From: Abelmoschus esculentus
Taxonomy: Eukaryota; Streptophyta; Magnoliopsida; Malvales; Malvaceae
Assembly (NCBI GenBank): GCA_035048815.1
Contig: JAUCBN010000025.1
Coordinates: 9,448,501-9,512,500, forward strand
DNA length: 64,000 bases
Direction of reading: 5' to 3'
Part shown: positions 12,140-24,400 of the stretch, piece after piece
Layout: each line of letters begins with the position of its first letter
Numbering within the stretch: position 1 is the stretch's first letter
The notes under the pieces: model-generated
What the model saw: only the letters and a program-made list of their open reading frames with translations
What the model was told of the DNA's origin: nothing
Database searches by the model: none
Made by a program: the position numbers and the translations under genes

Positions 12140-13799
12140 GATCGTTTTGTAGGGTTTAGAGCGTGCATGTCTAAAGGGGTTTATAGTGAACCCGTTCGAA
12201 TTTTAACCGAGTAAAAAACTCAAAATTTGGGATTAAAATGTATAATTACATTCAAAAGTCCATAATTAACAATTTGAATCCATAAAATTTGATTTAATAT
12301 CATTTTCGATCGTTTTGTCGGGATTAGAGCGTGTACGTCTAAAGGGGCTTTATAGGGAACCTGTTCAAATTTTAACCGAGTAAAAAGCAAAAAAATAAAA
12401 TTAAGCTGTATAATTAGGTTCAAAAGCATATAATTAACTATTTCAAGCCATAAAATTTGATTTAATATCATTTTCGATCGTTTTGTAGGGTTTAGAACAT
12501 GCATGTCTAAAGGGGTTTATAGTGAACCCGTTCGAATTTTAACCGAGTAAAAAGCTCAAAATTTGGGATTAAAATGTATAATTAGATTCAAAAGTCGATA
12601 ATTAAAAATTTCAACCCATAAAATTTGATTTAATATCATTTTCGATCGTTTTGTCGGGTTTAGAGCGTGTACGTCTAAAGGGGCTTTATAGGGAACCTGT
12701 TCAAATTTTAACCGAGTAAAAAGCAAAAAAATAAAATTAAGCTGTATAATTAGGTTCAAAAGCATATAATTAACTATTTCAACCCATAAAATTTGATTTA
12801 ATATCATTTTCGACCGTTTTGTAGGGTTTAGAACATGCAAGTCTAAAGGGGTTTATAGTGAACCCGTTCGAATTTTAACCGAGTAAAAAGCTCAAAATTT
12901 GAGATTAAGCTGTATAATTAGGGTCAAAAGCCCATAATTAACAATTTCAACCCATAAAATTTAATTTAATATCATTTTCGATCGTTTTGTAGGGTTTAGA
13001 GCGTGCATGTCTAAAGGGGTTTATAGTGAACCCGTTCGAATTTTAAACGAGTAAAAAGCTCAAAATTTGGGATTAAAATGTATAATTAGATTCAAAAGTC
13101 CATAATTAACAATTTGAATCCATAAAATTTGATTTAATATCATTTTCGATTGTTTTGTCGGGTTTAGAGCGTGTACGTCTAAAGGGGCTTTATAGGGAAC
13201 CTGTTCAAATTTTAACCGAGTAAAAAGCCAAAAAAATGAAAGTAAGCTTTATAATTAGGTTCAAAAGAATATAATTAACTATTTCAACCCATAAAATTTG
13301 ATTTATTATATCATTTTCGATCGTTTTGTAGGGTTTAGAACGTGCATGTCTAAAGGGGTTTATAGTGAACCCGTTCGAATTTTAACCGAGTAAATAGCTC
13401 AAAATTTGAGATTAAGCTGTATAATTAGGTTCAAAAGCCCATTATTAACAATTTCAACCCATAAAATTTAATTTAATATCATTTTCGATCGTTTTGTAGG
13501 GTTTAGAGCGTGCATGTCTAAAGGGGTTTATAGTGAACCCGTTCGAATTTTAACCGAGTAAAAAGCTCAAAATTTGGGATTAAAATGTATAATTAGATTC
13601 AAAAGTCGATAATTAACAATTTCAACCCATAAAATTTGCTTTAATATCATTTTCGATCGTTTTGTCGGGTTTAGAGCGTGTACGTCTAAAGGGGATTTAT
13701 GGGGAACCTGTTCAAATTTTAACCGAATAAAAAGCAAAAAAAAATGAAAGTAAGTTGTATAATTAGGTTCAAAAGCATAAAATTTGATTTAATATCATT
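12140..13799. repeat. Left-flank HOR segment with core-like units (A B A B C A B C A B)
   Basis: Ten monomers in the order A (12220), B, A (12556), B, C (12892), A (13060), B, C (13396), A (13564), B (short). The first five carry core subtypes: aaaaaactc with ttacattc and aatttgaatcc, then caagccataaaa, then gtcgataattaaaaa, then agggtcaaaagcc. The rest is flank-type, with caaaaaaatgaaag B monomers. The final B has a 22-bp deletion at about 13771. Confidence 0.8.
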
Positions 13800-15817
13800 T
13801 TCGATCGTTTTGTAGGGTTTAGAACGTGCATGTCTAAAGGGGTTTATAGTGAACCCGCTCGAATTTTAACCGAGTAAAAAGCTCAAAATTTGAGATTAAG
13901 TTGTATAATTAGGTTCAAAAGCCCATAATTAACAATTTCAACCCATAAAATTTAATTTAATATCATTTTCGATTGTTTTATAGGGTTTAGAGCGTGCATG
14001 TCTAAAGGGCTATATAATGAACCAGTTATAATTTTAACCAAGTAAAAAGCTCAAAATTTGGGATTAAAATGTATAATTATATTCAAAAGTCCATAATTAA
14101 CAATTTCAACCCATAAAATTTGATTTAATATCATTTTCGATCGTTTTGTCGGGTTTAGAGCGTCTACGTCTAAAGGGGCTTTATAGGGAACCTGTTCAAA
14201 TTTTAACCGAGTAAAAAGCAAAAAAAAATGAAAGTAAACTGTATAATTAGGTTCAAAAGCATATAATTAACTATTTCAACCCATAAAATTTGATTTAATA
14301 TCATTTTCGATCGTTTTGTACGGTTTAGAACGTGCATGTCTAAAGGGGTTTATAGTGAACCCGTTCGAAATTTAACCAAGTAAAAAGCTCAAATTTGAGA
14401 TTAAGCTGTATAATTAGGTTCAAAAGTATATAATTAACCATTTCAACCCATAAAATTTAATTTAATATCATTTTCGATCGTCTTGTAGTGTTTAGAGCGT
14501 GCATGTCTAAAGGGCTATATAATGAACCAGTTCGAATTTTAACCGAGTAAAAAGCTCAAAATTTTGGATTAAGCTGTATAATTAGATCTAAAAGTCCATA
14601 ATTAACAATTTCAATCCATAAAATTTGATTTAATATCATTTTCGATCGTTTTGTCGGGTTTAGAGCGTGTACGTCTAAAGGGCCTTTATAGGGAACCTGT
14701 TCAAATTTTAACCGAGTAAAAAGCAAAAAAATAAAATTAAGCTGTATAATTAGCTTCAAAAGCATGTAATTAATTATTTCAACCCATAAAATTTGATTTA
14801 ATATCATTTTCGATCGTTTTGTAGGGTTTAGAGCATGCATGTCTAAAGGGGTTTAGAGTGAACCCGTTCGAATTTTAACCGAGTAAAAAGCTCAAAATTT
14901 GGGATTAAAATGTATAATTATATTCAAAAGTCCATAATTAACAATTTCAACCCATAAAATTTAATTTAATATCATTTTCGATCGTTTTGTCGGGTTTAGA
15001 TCGTGTACGTCTAAAGGGGCTTTATAGGGAACCTGTTCAAATTTTAACCGAGTAAAAAGCAACAAAAATGAAAGTAAGCTGTATAATTAGGTTCAGAAGA
15101 ATATAATTAACTATTTCAACCCATAAAATTTGATTTAATATCATTTTCGATCGTTTTGTAGGGTTTAGAACATGCATGTCTAAAGGGGTTTATAGTGAAC
15201 CCGTTCGAATTTTGACCGAGTAAAAAGCTCAAAATTTGAGATTAAGCTGTATAATTAGGTTCAAAAGCCCATAATTAACAATTTCAACCCATAAAATTTA
15301 ATTTAATATCATTTTCGATCGTTTTGTAGGGTTTAGAGCGTGCATGTCTAAAGGGGTTTATAGTGAACCCGTTCGAATTTTAACCGAGTAAAAAGCTCAA
15401 AATTTGGGATTAAAATGTATAATTAGATTCAAAAGTCGATAATTAAAAATTTCAACCCATAAAATTTGATTTAATATCATTTTCGATCGTTTTGTCGGGT
15501 TTAGAGCGTGTACGTCTAAAGGGGCTTTATAGGGAACCTGTTCAAATTTTAACCGAGTAAAAAGCAAAAAAATAAAATTAAGCTGTATAATTAGGTTCAA
15601 AAGCATATAATTAACTATTTCAACCCATAAAATTTGATTTAATATCATTTTCGATCGTTTTGTAGGGTTTAGAACATGCATGTCTAAAGGGGTTTATAAT
15701 GAACCCGTTCGAATTTTAACCGAGTAAAAAGCTCAAAATTTGAGATTAAGCTGTATAATTAGGTTCAAAAGCCCTTAATTAAAAATTTCAACCCATAAAA
15801 TTTAATTTAATATCATT
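13800..15817. repeat. 2,018-bp tandem duplication, copy 1 (12 monomers)
   Basis: Aligns with 15818-17835 at a constant offset of 2018. Shared private variants include gaacccgctcg (13851 and 15869), accagttataatt (14021 and 16039), gagcgtctacg (14158 and 16176), aattttggatt (14560 and 16578) and ggtttagagtgaac (14850 and 16868). It contains C monomers ending gggctatataatgaac, the flank-specific subtype. Confidence 0.9.
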
Positions 15818-17835
15818 TTCGATCGTTTTGTAGGGTTTAGAACGTGCATGTCTAAAGGGGTTTATAGTGAACCCGCTCGAATTTTAACCGAGTAAAAAGC
15901 TCAAAATTTGAGATTAAGTTGTATAATTAGGTTCAAAAGCCCATAATTAACAATTTCAACCCATAAAATTTAATTTAATATCATTTTCGATTGTTTTATA
16001 GGGTTTAGAGCGTGCATGTCTAAAGGGCTATATAATGAACCAGTTATAATTTTAACCAAGTAAAAAGCTCAAAATTTGGGATTAAAATGTATAATTATAT
16101 TCAAAAGTCCATAATTAACAATTTCAACCCATAAAATTTGATTTAATATCATTTTCGATCGTTTTGTCGGGTTTAGAGCGTCTACGTCTAAAGGGGCTTT
16201 ATAGGGAACCTGTTCAAATTTTAACCGAGTAAAAAGCAAAAAAAAATGAAAGTAAACTGTATAATTAGGTTCAAAAGCATATAATTAACTATTTCAACCC
16301 ATAAAATTTGATTTAATATCATTTTCGATCGTTTTGTACGGTTTAGAACGTGCATGTCTAAAGGGGTTTATAGTGAACCCGTTCGAAATTTAACCAAGTA
16401 AAAAGCTCAAATTTGAGATTAAGCTGTATAATTAGGTTCAAAAGTATATAATTAACCATTTCAACCCATAAAATTTAATTTAATATCATTTTCGATCGTC
16501 TTGTAGTGTTTAGAGCGTGCATGTCTAAAGGGCTATATAATGAACCAGTTCGAATTTTAACCGAGTAAAAAGCTCAAAATTTTGGATTAAGCTGTATAAT
16601 TAGATCTAAAAGTCCATAATTAACAATTTCAATCCATAAAATTTGATTTAATATCATTTTCGATCGTTTTGTCGGGTTTAGAGCGTGTACGTCTAAAGGG
16701 CCTTTATAGGGAACCTGTTCAAATTTTAACCGAGTAAAAAGCAAAAAAATAAAATTAAGCTGTATAATTAGCTTCAAAAGCATGTAATTAATTATTTCAA
16801 CCCATAAAATTTGATTTAATATCATTTTCGATCGTTTTGTAGGGTTTAGAGCATGCATGTCTAAAGGGGTTTAGAGTGAACCCGTTCGAATTTTAACCGA
16901 GTAAAAAGCTCAAAATTTGGGATTAAAATGTATAATTATATTCAAAAGTCCATAATTAACAATTTCAACCCATAAAATTTAATTTAATATCATTTTCGAT
17001 CGTTTAGTCGGGTTTAGATCGTGTACGTCTAAAGGGGCTTTATAGGGAACCTGTTCAAATTTTAACCGAGTAAAAAGCAACAAAAATGAAAGTAAGCTGT
17101 ATAATTAGGTTCAGAAGAATATAATTAACTATTTCAACCCATAAAATTTGATTTAATATCATTTTCGATCGTTTTGTAGGGTTTAGAACATGCATGTCTA
17201 AAGGGGTTTATAGTGAACCCGTTCGAATTTTGACCGAGTAAAAAGCTCAAAATTTGAGATTAAGCTGTATAATTAGGTTCAAAAGCCCATAATTAACAAT
17301 TTCAACCCATAAAATTTAATTTAATATCATTTTCGATCGTTTTGTAGGGTTTAGAGCGTGCATGTCTAAAGGGGTTTATAGTGAACCCGTTCGAATTTTA
17401 ACCGAGTAAAAAGCTCAAAATTTGGGATTAAAATGTATAATTAGATTCAAAAGTCGATAATTAAAAATTTCAACCCATAAAATTTGATTTAATATCATTT
17501 TCGATCGTTTTGTCGGGTTTAGAGCGTGTACGTCTAAAGGGGCTTTATAGGGAACCTGTTCAAATTTTAACCGAGTAAAAAGCAAAAAAATAAAATTAAG
17601 CTGTATAATTAGGTTCAAAAGCATATAATTAACTATTTCAACCCATAAAATTTGATTTAATATCATTTTCGATCGTTTTGTAGGGTTTAGAACATGCATG
17701 TCTAAAGGGGTTTATAATGAACCCGTTCGAATTTTAACCGAGTAAAAAGCTCAAAATTTGAGATTAAGCTGTATAATTAGGTTCAAAAGCCCTTAATTAA
17801 AAATTTCAACCCATAAAATTTAATTTAATATCATT
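15818..17835. repeat. 2,018-bp tandem duplication, copy 2
   Basis: Nearly identical to copy 1. One difference I noticed is cgtttagtcggg at about 16999-17010 against cgttttgtcggg in copy 1. After the end of the copy the next C monomer has gtttataacgtgcaag, unlike the corresponding base run in copy 1, which marks the limit of the duplicated unit. Confidence 0.9.
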
Positions 17836-18908
17836 TTCGATCGTTTTGTAGGGTTTATAACGTGCAAGTCTAAAGGGCTATATAATGAACCAGTTAGAAT
17901 TTTAACCGACTAAAAAGCTCAAAAATTGGGATTAAAATGTATAATTAGATTCAAAAGTCCATAATTAACAATTTCAACCCATAAAATTTGATTTAATATC
18001 ATTTTCGATCGTTTTGTCGGGTTTAGAGCATGTACGTCTAAAGGGGATTTATGGGGAACCTGTTCAAATTTTAACCGAATAAAAAGCAAAAAAAAATGAA
18101 AGTAAGCAGTATAATTAGGTTCAAAAGCATATAATTAACTATTTCAACCCATAAAATTTGATTTAATATCATTTTCGATCGTTTTGTAGGGTTTAGAACA
18201 TGCATGTCTAAAGGGGTTTATAGTGAACCCGTTCGAATTTTGACCGAGTAAAAAGCTCAAAATTTGAGATTAAGCTGTATAATTAGGTTCAAAAGCCCAT
18301 AATTAACAATTTCAACCCATAAAATTTAATTTAATATCATTTTCGATCGTTTTGTAGGGTTTAGAGCGTGCATGTCTAAAGGGGTTTATAGTGAACCCGT
18401 TCGAATTTTAACCGAGTAAAAAGCTCAAAATTTGGGATTAAAATGTATAATTACATTCAAAAGTCCATAATTAACAATTTCAACCCGTAAAATTTGATTT
18501 AATATCATTTTCGATCGTTTTGTCGGGTTTAGAGCGTGTACGTCTAAAGGGGATTTATGGGGAACCTGTTCAAATTTTAACCGAATAAAAAGCAAAAAAA
18601 AATGAAAGTAAGTTGTATAATTAGGTTCAAAAGCATAAAATTTGATTTAATATCATTTTCGATCATTTTGTAGGGTTTAGAACGTGCATGTCTAAAGGGG
18701 TTTATAGTGAACCCGTTCGAATTTTAACCGAGTAAAAAGCTCAAAATTTGAGATTAAGCTGTATAATTAGGTTCAAAAGCCCATAATTAACAATTTCAAC
18801 CCATAAAATTTAATTTAATATCATTTTCGATCGTTTTGTAGGGTTTAGAGCGTGCATATCTAAAGGGGTTTATAGTGAACCCGTTCGAAATTTAACCGAG
18901 TAAAAAGC
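17415..18908. repeat. 1,494-bp HOR copy 1 (9 monomers, one short)
   Basis: Three ABC trimers. The first C ends gtgcaagtctaaagggctat. The third B has lost 22 bp (agcataaaatttg near 18631), which brings the unit below 1,512 bp. The unit aligns with 18909-20402 at offset 1494. Shared marks include aaaaattgggatt, gtaagcagtataatt and caacccgtaaaattt. Confidence 0.9.
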
Positions 18909-20402
18909 TCAAAATTTGGGATTAAAATGTATAATTAGATTCAAAAGTCGATAATTAAAAATTTCAACCCATAAAATTTGATTTAATATCATTTTCGATC
19001 GTTTTGTCGGGTTTAGAGCGTGTACGTCTAAAGGGGCTTTATAGGGAACCTGTTCAAATTTTAACCGAGTAAAAAGCAAAAAAATAAAATTAAGCTGTAT
19101 AATTAGGTTCAAAAGCATATAATTAACTATTTCAACCCATAAAATTTGATTTAATATCATTTTCGATCGTTTTGTAGGGTTTAGAACATGCATGTCTAAA
19201 GGGGTTTATAATGAACCCGTTCGAATTTTAACCGAGTAAAAAGCTCAAAATTTGAGATTAAGCTGTATAATTAGGTTCAAAAGCCCTTAATTAAAAATTT
19301 CAACCCATAAAATTTAATTTAATATCATTTTCGATCGTTTTGTAGGGTTTATAGCGTGCAAGTCTAAAGGGCTATATAATGAACCAGTTAGAATTTTAAC
19401 CGACTAAAAAGCTCAAAAATTGGGATTAAAATGTATAATTAGATTCAAAAGTCCATAATTAACAATTTCAACCCATAAAATTTGATTTAATATCATTTTC
19501 GATCGTTTTGTCGGGTTTAGAGCATGTACGTCTAAAGGGGATTTATGGGGAACCTGTTCAAATTTTAACCGAATAAAAAGCAAAAAAAAATGAAAGTAAG
19601 CAGTATAATTAGGTTCAAAAGCATATAATTAACTATTTCAACCCATAAAATTTGATTTAATATCATTTTTGATCGTTTTGTAGGGTTTAGAACATGCATG
19701 TCTAAAGGGGTTTATAGTGAACCCGTTCGAATTTTGACCGAGTAAAAAGCTCAAAATTTGAGATTAAGCTGTATAATTAGGTTCAAAAGCCCATAATTAA
19801 CAATTTCAACCCATAAAATTTAATTTAATATCATTTTCGATCGTTTTGTAGGGTTTAGAGCGTGCATGTCTAAAGGGGTTTATAGTGAACCCGTTCGAAT
19901 TTTAACCGAGTAAAAAGCTCAAAATTTGGGATTAAAATGTATAATTACATTCAAAAGTCCATAATTAACAATTTCAACCCGTAAAATTTGATTTAATATC
20001 ATTTTCGATCGTTTTGTCGGGTTTAGAGCGTGTACGTCTAAAGGGGATTTATGGGGAACCTGTTCAAATTTTAACCGAATAAAAAGCAAAAAAAAATGAA
20101 AGTAAGTTGTATAATTAGGTTCAAAAGCATAAAATTTGATTTAATATCATTTTCGATCGTTTTGTAGGGTTTAGAACGTGCATGTCTAAAGGGGTTTATA
20201 GTGAACCCGTTCGAATTTTAACCGAGTAAAAAGCTCAAAATTTGAGATTAAGCTGTATAATTAGGTTCAAAAGCCCATAATTAACAATTTCAACCCATAA
20301 AATTTAATTTAATATCATTTTCGATCGTTTTGTAGGGTTTAGAGCGTGCATGTCTAAAGGGGTTTATAGTGAACCCGTTCGAATTTTAATCGAGTAAAAA
20401 GC
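18909..20402. repeat. 1,494-bp HOR copy 2
   Basis: Same nine-monomer order and private variants as copy 1, with scattered single-base differences (for example cgatcatttt near 18660 in copy 1 against cgatcgtttt at the matching site of copy 2). The match carries into the AB pair at 20403, where the homogenised core starts. The third B again carries the 22-bp deletion (near 20128), a deletion also seen at 13771. Confidence 0.9.
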
Positions 20403-20906
20403 TCAAAATTTGGGATTAAAATGTATAATTAGATTCAAAAGTCGATAATTAAAAATTTCAACCCATAAAATTTGATTTAATATCATTTTCGATCGTTTTG
20501 TCGGGTTTAGAGCATGTACGTCTAAAGGGTCTTTATAGGGAACCTGTTCAAATTTTAACCGAGTAAAAAGCAAAAAAATAAAATTAAGCTGTATAATTAG
20601 GTTCAAAAGCATATAATTAACTATTTCAACCCATAAAATTTGATTTAATATCATTTTCGATCGTTTTGTAGGGTTTCGAACGTGCATTACTAAAGGGGTT
20701 TATAGTGAACCCGTTCGAATTTTAACTGAGTAAATAGCTCAAAATTTGAGATTCAGCTGTATAATTAGGTTCAAAAGCCCATAATTAACAATTTCAACCC
20801 ATAAAATTTAATTTAATATCATTTTCGATCGTTTTGTAGGGTTTAGAGCGTGCATGTCTAAAGGGGTTTATAGTGAACCCGTTCGAATTTTAACCGAGTA
20901 AAAAGC

Positions 20907-21074
20907 TCAAAATTTGGGATTAAAATGTATAATTAGATTCAAAAGTCGATAATTAAAAATTTCAACCCATAAAATTTGATTTAATATCATTTTCGATCGT
21001 TTTGTCGGGTTTAGAGCGTGTACGTCTAAAGGGGCTTTATAGGGAACCTGTTCAAATTTTAACCGAGTAAAAAG
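20907..21074. repeat. Representative class A monomer (168 bp)
   Basis: Class A is recognised by gggattaaaatgtataatta near its start, aagtc (not aagcc) before the central ataatta, a C in place of A in gtcgggtttagagcg, gtgtacgtctaaa, and ctttatagggaacctgttc. The C substitution removes the telomere-like motif carried by classes B and C. Two A subtypes alternate in the core. One has ttacattc with aatttgaatcc. The other has ttagattc with gtcgataattaaaaa and is typical of the unit that starts each AB+ABC pair; this example is of the second subtype. Confidence 0.9.
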
Positions 21075-21138
21075 CAAAAAAATAAAATTAAGCTGTATAA
21101 TTAGGTTCAAAAGCATATAATTAACTATTTCAACCCAT

Positions 21139-21180
21139 AAAATTTGATTTAATATCATTTTCGATCGTTTTGTAGGGTTT
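21139..21180. other. Helically phased A/T tracts in the monomer (example)
   Basis: Within one B monomer, tracts aaaattt, ttt, tttt, tttt and ttt are centred at about 21142, 21149, 21159.5, 21169.5 and 21179. The last four are 9.5-10.5 bp apart, close to one helical turn. The same arrangement is in almost all A, B and C monomers. Such phasing is known to give intrinsically curved DNA; a role in nucleosome placement here is inferred. Confidence 0.6.
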
Positions 21181-21182
21181 AG
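21173..21182. other. Telomere-like decamer tagggtttag (example)
   Basis: Ten bases match a permutation of the plant telomere repeat TTTAGGG (1.4 units). It is present in most B and C monomers and most old-class monomers, from 108-117 onward. It is absent from A monomers, where gtcggg replaces gtaggg. One short match per monomer can be coincidence, and there is no run of two full heptamers anywhere. Confidence 0.5.
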
Positions 21183-21242
21183 AACATGCATGTCTAAAGG
21201 GGTTTATAGTGAACCCGTTCGAATTTTAACCGAGTAAAAAGC

Positions 21243-21410
21243 TCAAAATTTGAGATTAAGCTGTATAATTAGGGTCCAAAGCCCATAATTAACAATTTCA
21301 ACCCATAAAATTTAATTTAATATCATTTTCGATCGTTTTGTAGGGTTTAGAGCGTGCATGTCTAAAGGGGTTTATAGTGAACCCGTTCGAATTTTAACCG
21401 AGTAAAAAAC
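21243..21410. repeat. Representative class C monomer (168 bp)
   Basis: Class C has tttgagattaagctg, agcccataattaacaattt, tttaatttaatatc and gtttagagcgtgcatgtc. It is the unit that is gained or lost between HOR forms (AB, ABC, ABCC). Core subtypes differ just before agccc: agggtccaa in 21.2-31.1 kb, agggtcaca in two copies near 31.69 and 32.70 kb, and agggtcaaa in most later copies. The second C of ABCC mostly carries ttatgttc or ttaggttc and is usually preceded by ttttaaacgag. In flanks a C subtype ending gggctatataatgaac replaces the core ending ggggtttatagtgaac. Confidence 0.9.
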
Positions 21411-24400
21411 TCAAAATTTGGGATTAAAATGTATAATTACATTCAAAAGTCCATAATTAACAATTTGAATCCATAAAATTTGATTTAATATCATTTTCGA
21501 TCGTTTTGTCGGGTTTAGAGCGTGTACGTCTAAAGGGGCTTTATAGGGAACCTGTTCAAATTTTAACCGAGTAAAAAGCAAAAAAATAAAATTAAGCTGT
21601 ATAATTAGGTTCAAAAGCATATAATTAACTATTTCAACCCATAAAATTTGATTTAATATCATTTTCGATCGTTTTGTAGGGTTTAGAACATGCATGTCTA
21701 AAGGGGTTTATAGTGAACCCGTTCGAATTTTAACCGAGTAAAAAGCTCAAAATTTGAGATTAAGCTGTATAATTAGGGTCCAAAGCCCATAATTAACAAT
21801 TTCAACCCATAAAATTTAATTTAATATCATTTTCGATCGTTTTGTAGGGTTTAGAGCGTGCATGTCTAAAGGGGTTTATAGTGAACCCGTTCGAATTTTA
21901 ACCGAGTAAAAAACTCAAAATTTGGGATTAAAATGTATAATTACATTCAAAAGTCCATAATTAACAATTTGAATCCATAAAATTTGATTTAATATCATTT
22001 TCGATCGTTTTGTCGGGTTTAGAGCGTGTACGTCTAAAGGGGCTTTATAGGGAACCTGTTCAAATTTTAACCGAGTAAAAAGCAAAAAAATAAAATTAAG
22101 CTGTATAATTAGGTTCAAAAGCATATAATTAACTATTTCAAGCCATAAAATTTGATTTAATATCATTTTCGATCGTTTTGTAGGGTTTAGAACATGCATG
22201 TCTAAAGGGGTTTATAGTGAACCCGTTCGAATTTTAACCGAGTAAAAAGCTCAAAATTTGGGATTAAAATGTATAATTAGATTCAAAAGTCGATAATTAA
22301 AAATTTCAACCCATAAAATTTGATTTAATATCATTTTCGATCGTTTTGTCGGGTTTAGAGCGTGTACGTCTAAAGGGGCTTTATAGGGAACCTGTTCAAA
22401 TTTTAACCGAGTAAAAAGCAAAAAAATAAAATTAAGCTGTATAATTAGGTTCAAAAGCATATAATTAACTATTTCAACCCATAAAATTTGATTTAATGTC
22501 ATTTTCGATCGTTTTGTAGGGTTTAGAACATGCATGTCTAAAGGGGTTTATAGTGAACCCGTTCGAATTTTGACCGAGTAAAAAGCTCAAAATTTGAGAT
22601 TAAGCTGTATAATTAGGTTCAAAAGCCCATAATTAACAATTTCAACCCATAAAATTTAATTTAATATCATTTTCGATCGTTTTGTAGGGTTTAGAGCGTG
22701 CATGTCTAAAGGGGTTTATAGTGAACCCGTTCGAATTTTAACCGAGTAAAAAACTCAAAATTTGGGATTAAAATGTATAATTACATTCAAAAGTCCATAA
22801 TTAACAATTTGAATCCATAAAATTTGATTTAATATCATTTTCGATCGTTTTGTCGGGTTTAGAGCGTGTACGTCTAAAGGGGCTTTATAGGGAACCTGTT
22901 CAAATTTTAACCGAGTAAAAAGCAAAAAAATAAAATTAAGCTGTATAATTAGGTTCAAAAGCATATAATTAACTATTTCAACCCATAAAATTTGATTTAA
23001 TATCATTTTCGATCGTTTTGTAGGGTTTAGAACATGCATGTCTAAAGGGGTTTATAGTGAACCCGTTCGAATTTTAACCGAGTAAAAAGCTCAAAATTTG
23101 AGATTAAGCTGTATAATTAGGGTCCAAAGCCCATAATTAACAATTTCAACCCATAAAATTTAATTTAATATCATTTTCGATCGTTTTGTAGGGTTTAGAG
23201 CGTGCATGTCTAAAGGGGTTTATAGTGAACCCGTTCGAATTTTAACCGAGTAAAAAACTCAAAATTTGGGATTAAAATGTATAATTACATTCAAAAGTCC
23301 ATAATTAACAATTTGAATCCATAAAATTTGATTTAATATCATTTTCGATCGTTTTGTCGGGTTTAGAGCGTGTACGTCTAAAGGGGCTTTATAGGGAACC
23401 TGTTCAAATTTTAACCGAGTAAAAAGCAAAAAAATAAAATTAAGCTGTATAATTAGGTTCAAAAGCATATAATTAACTATTTCAAGCCATAAAATTTGAT
23501 TTAATATCATTTTCGATCGTTTTGTAGGGTTTAGAACATGCATGTCTAAAGGGGTTTATAGTGAACCCGTTCGAATTTTAACCGAGTAAAAAGCTCAAAA
23601 TTTGGGATTAAAATGTATAATTAGATTCAAAAGTCGATAATTAAAAATTTCAACCCATAAAATTTGATTTAATATCATTTTCGATCGTTTTGTCGGGTTT
23701 AGAGCGTGTACGTCTAAAGGGGCTTTATAGGGAACCTGTTCAAATTTTAACCGAGTAAAAAGCAAAAAAATAAAATTAAGTTGTATAATTAGGTTCAAAA
23801 GCATATAATTAACTATTTCAACCCATAAAATTTGATTTAATATCATTTTCGATCGTTTTGTAGGGTTTAGAACATGCATGTCTAAAGGGGTTTATAGTGA
23901 ACCCGTTCGAATTTTGACCGAGTAAAAAGCTCAAAATTTGAGATTAAGCTGTATAATTAGGTTCAAAAGCCCATAATTAACAATTTCAACCCATAAAATT
24001 TAATTTAATATCATTTTCGATCGTTTTGTAGGGTTTAGAGCGTGCATGTCTAAAGGGGTTTATAGTGAACCCGTTCGAATTTTAACCGAGTAAAAAGCTC
24101 AAAATTTGGGATTAAAATATATAATTACATTCAAAAGTCCATAATTAACAATTTGAATCCATAAAATTTGATTTAATATCATTTTCGATCGTTTTGTCGG
24201 GTTTAGAGCGTGTACGTCTAAAGGGGCTTTATAGGGAACCTGTTCAAATTTTAACCGAGTAAAAAGCAAAAAAATAAAATTAAGCTGTATAATTAGGTTC
24301 AAAAGCATATAATTAACTATTTCAACCCATAAAATTTGATTTAATATCATTTTCGATCGTTTTGTAGGGTTTAGAACATGCATGTCTAAAGGGGTTTATA

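Larger units (their letters stand above)
21075..21242. repeat. Representative class B monomer (168 bp)
   Basis: Class B starts with an A-rich run (caaaaaaataaaattaag in the core; caaaaaaaatgaaagtaag in most flank copies) and has gcatataattaactatttc, tttgatttaatatc and gggtttagaacatgcatgtc. It contains a perfect 10-bp palindrome, acatgcatgt at 21184-21193, the telomere-like tagggtttag at 21173-21182, and the cgatcg palindrome at 21162-21167. In the array B almost always follows A. The exceptions are two C-to-B junctions near 25.44 and 28.13 kb. Confidence 0.9.

Noticed and set aside
20907..21410. CENP-B box in the monomer
   Set aside because: ttcgatcgttttgtcggg in class A has TTCG and CGGG, but ten bases lie between them where the CENP-B box needs seven, and the central A is absent. 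ttcgaattttaaccgag also fails the core pattern.
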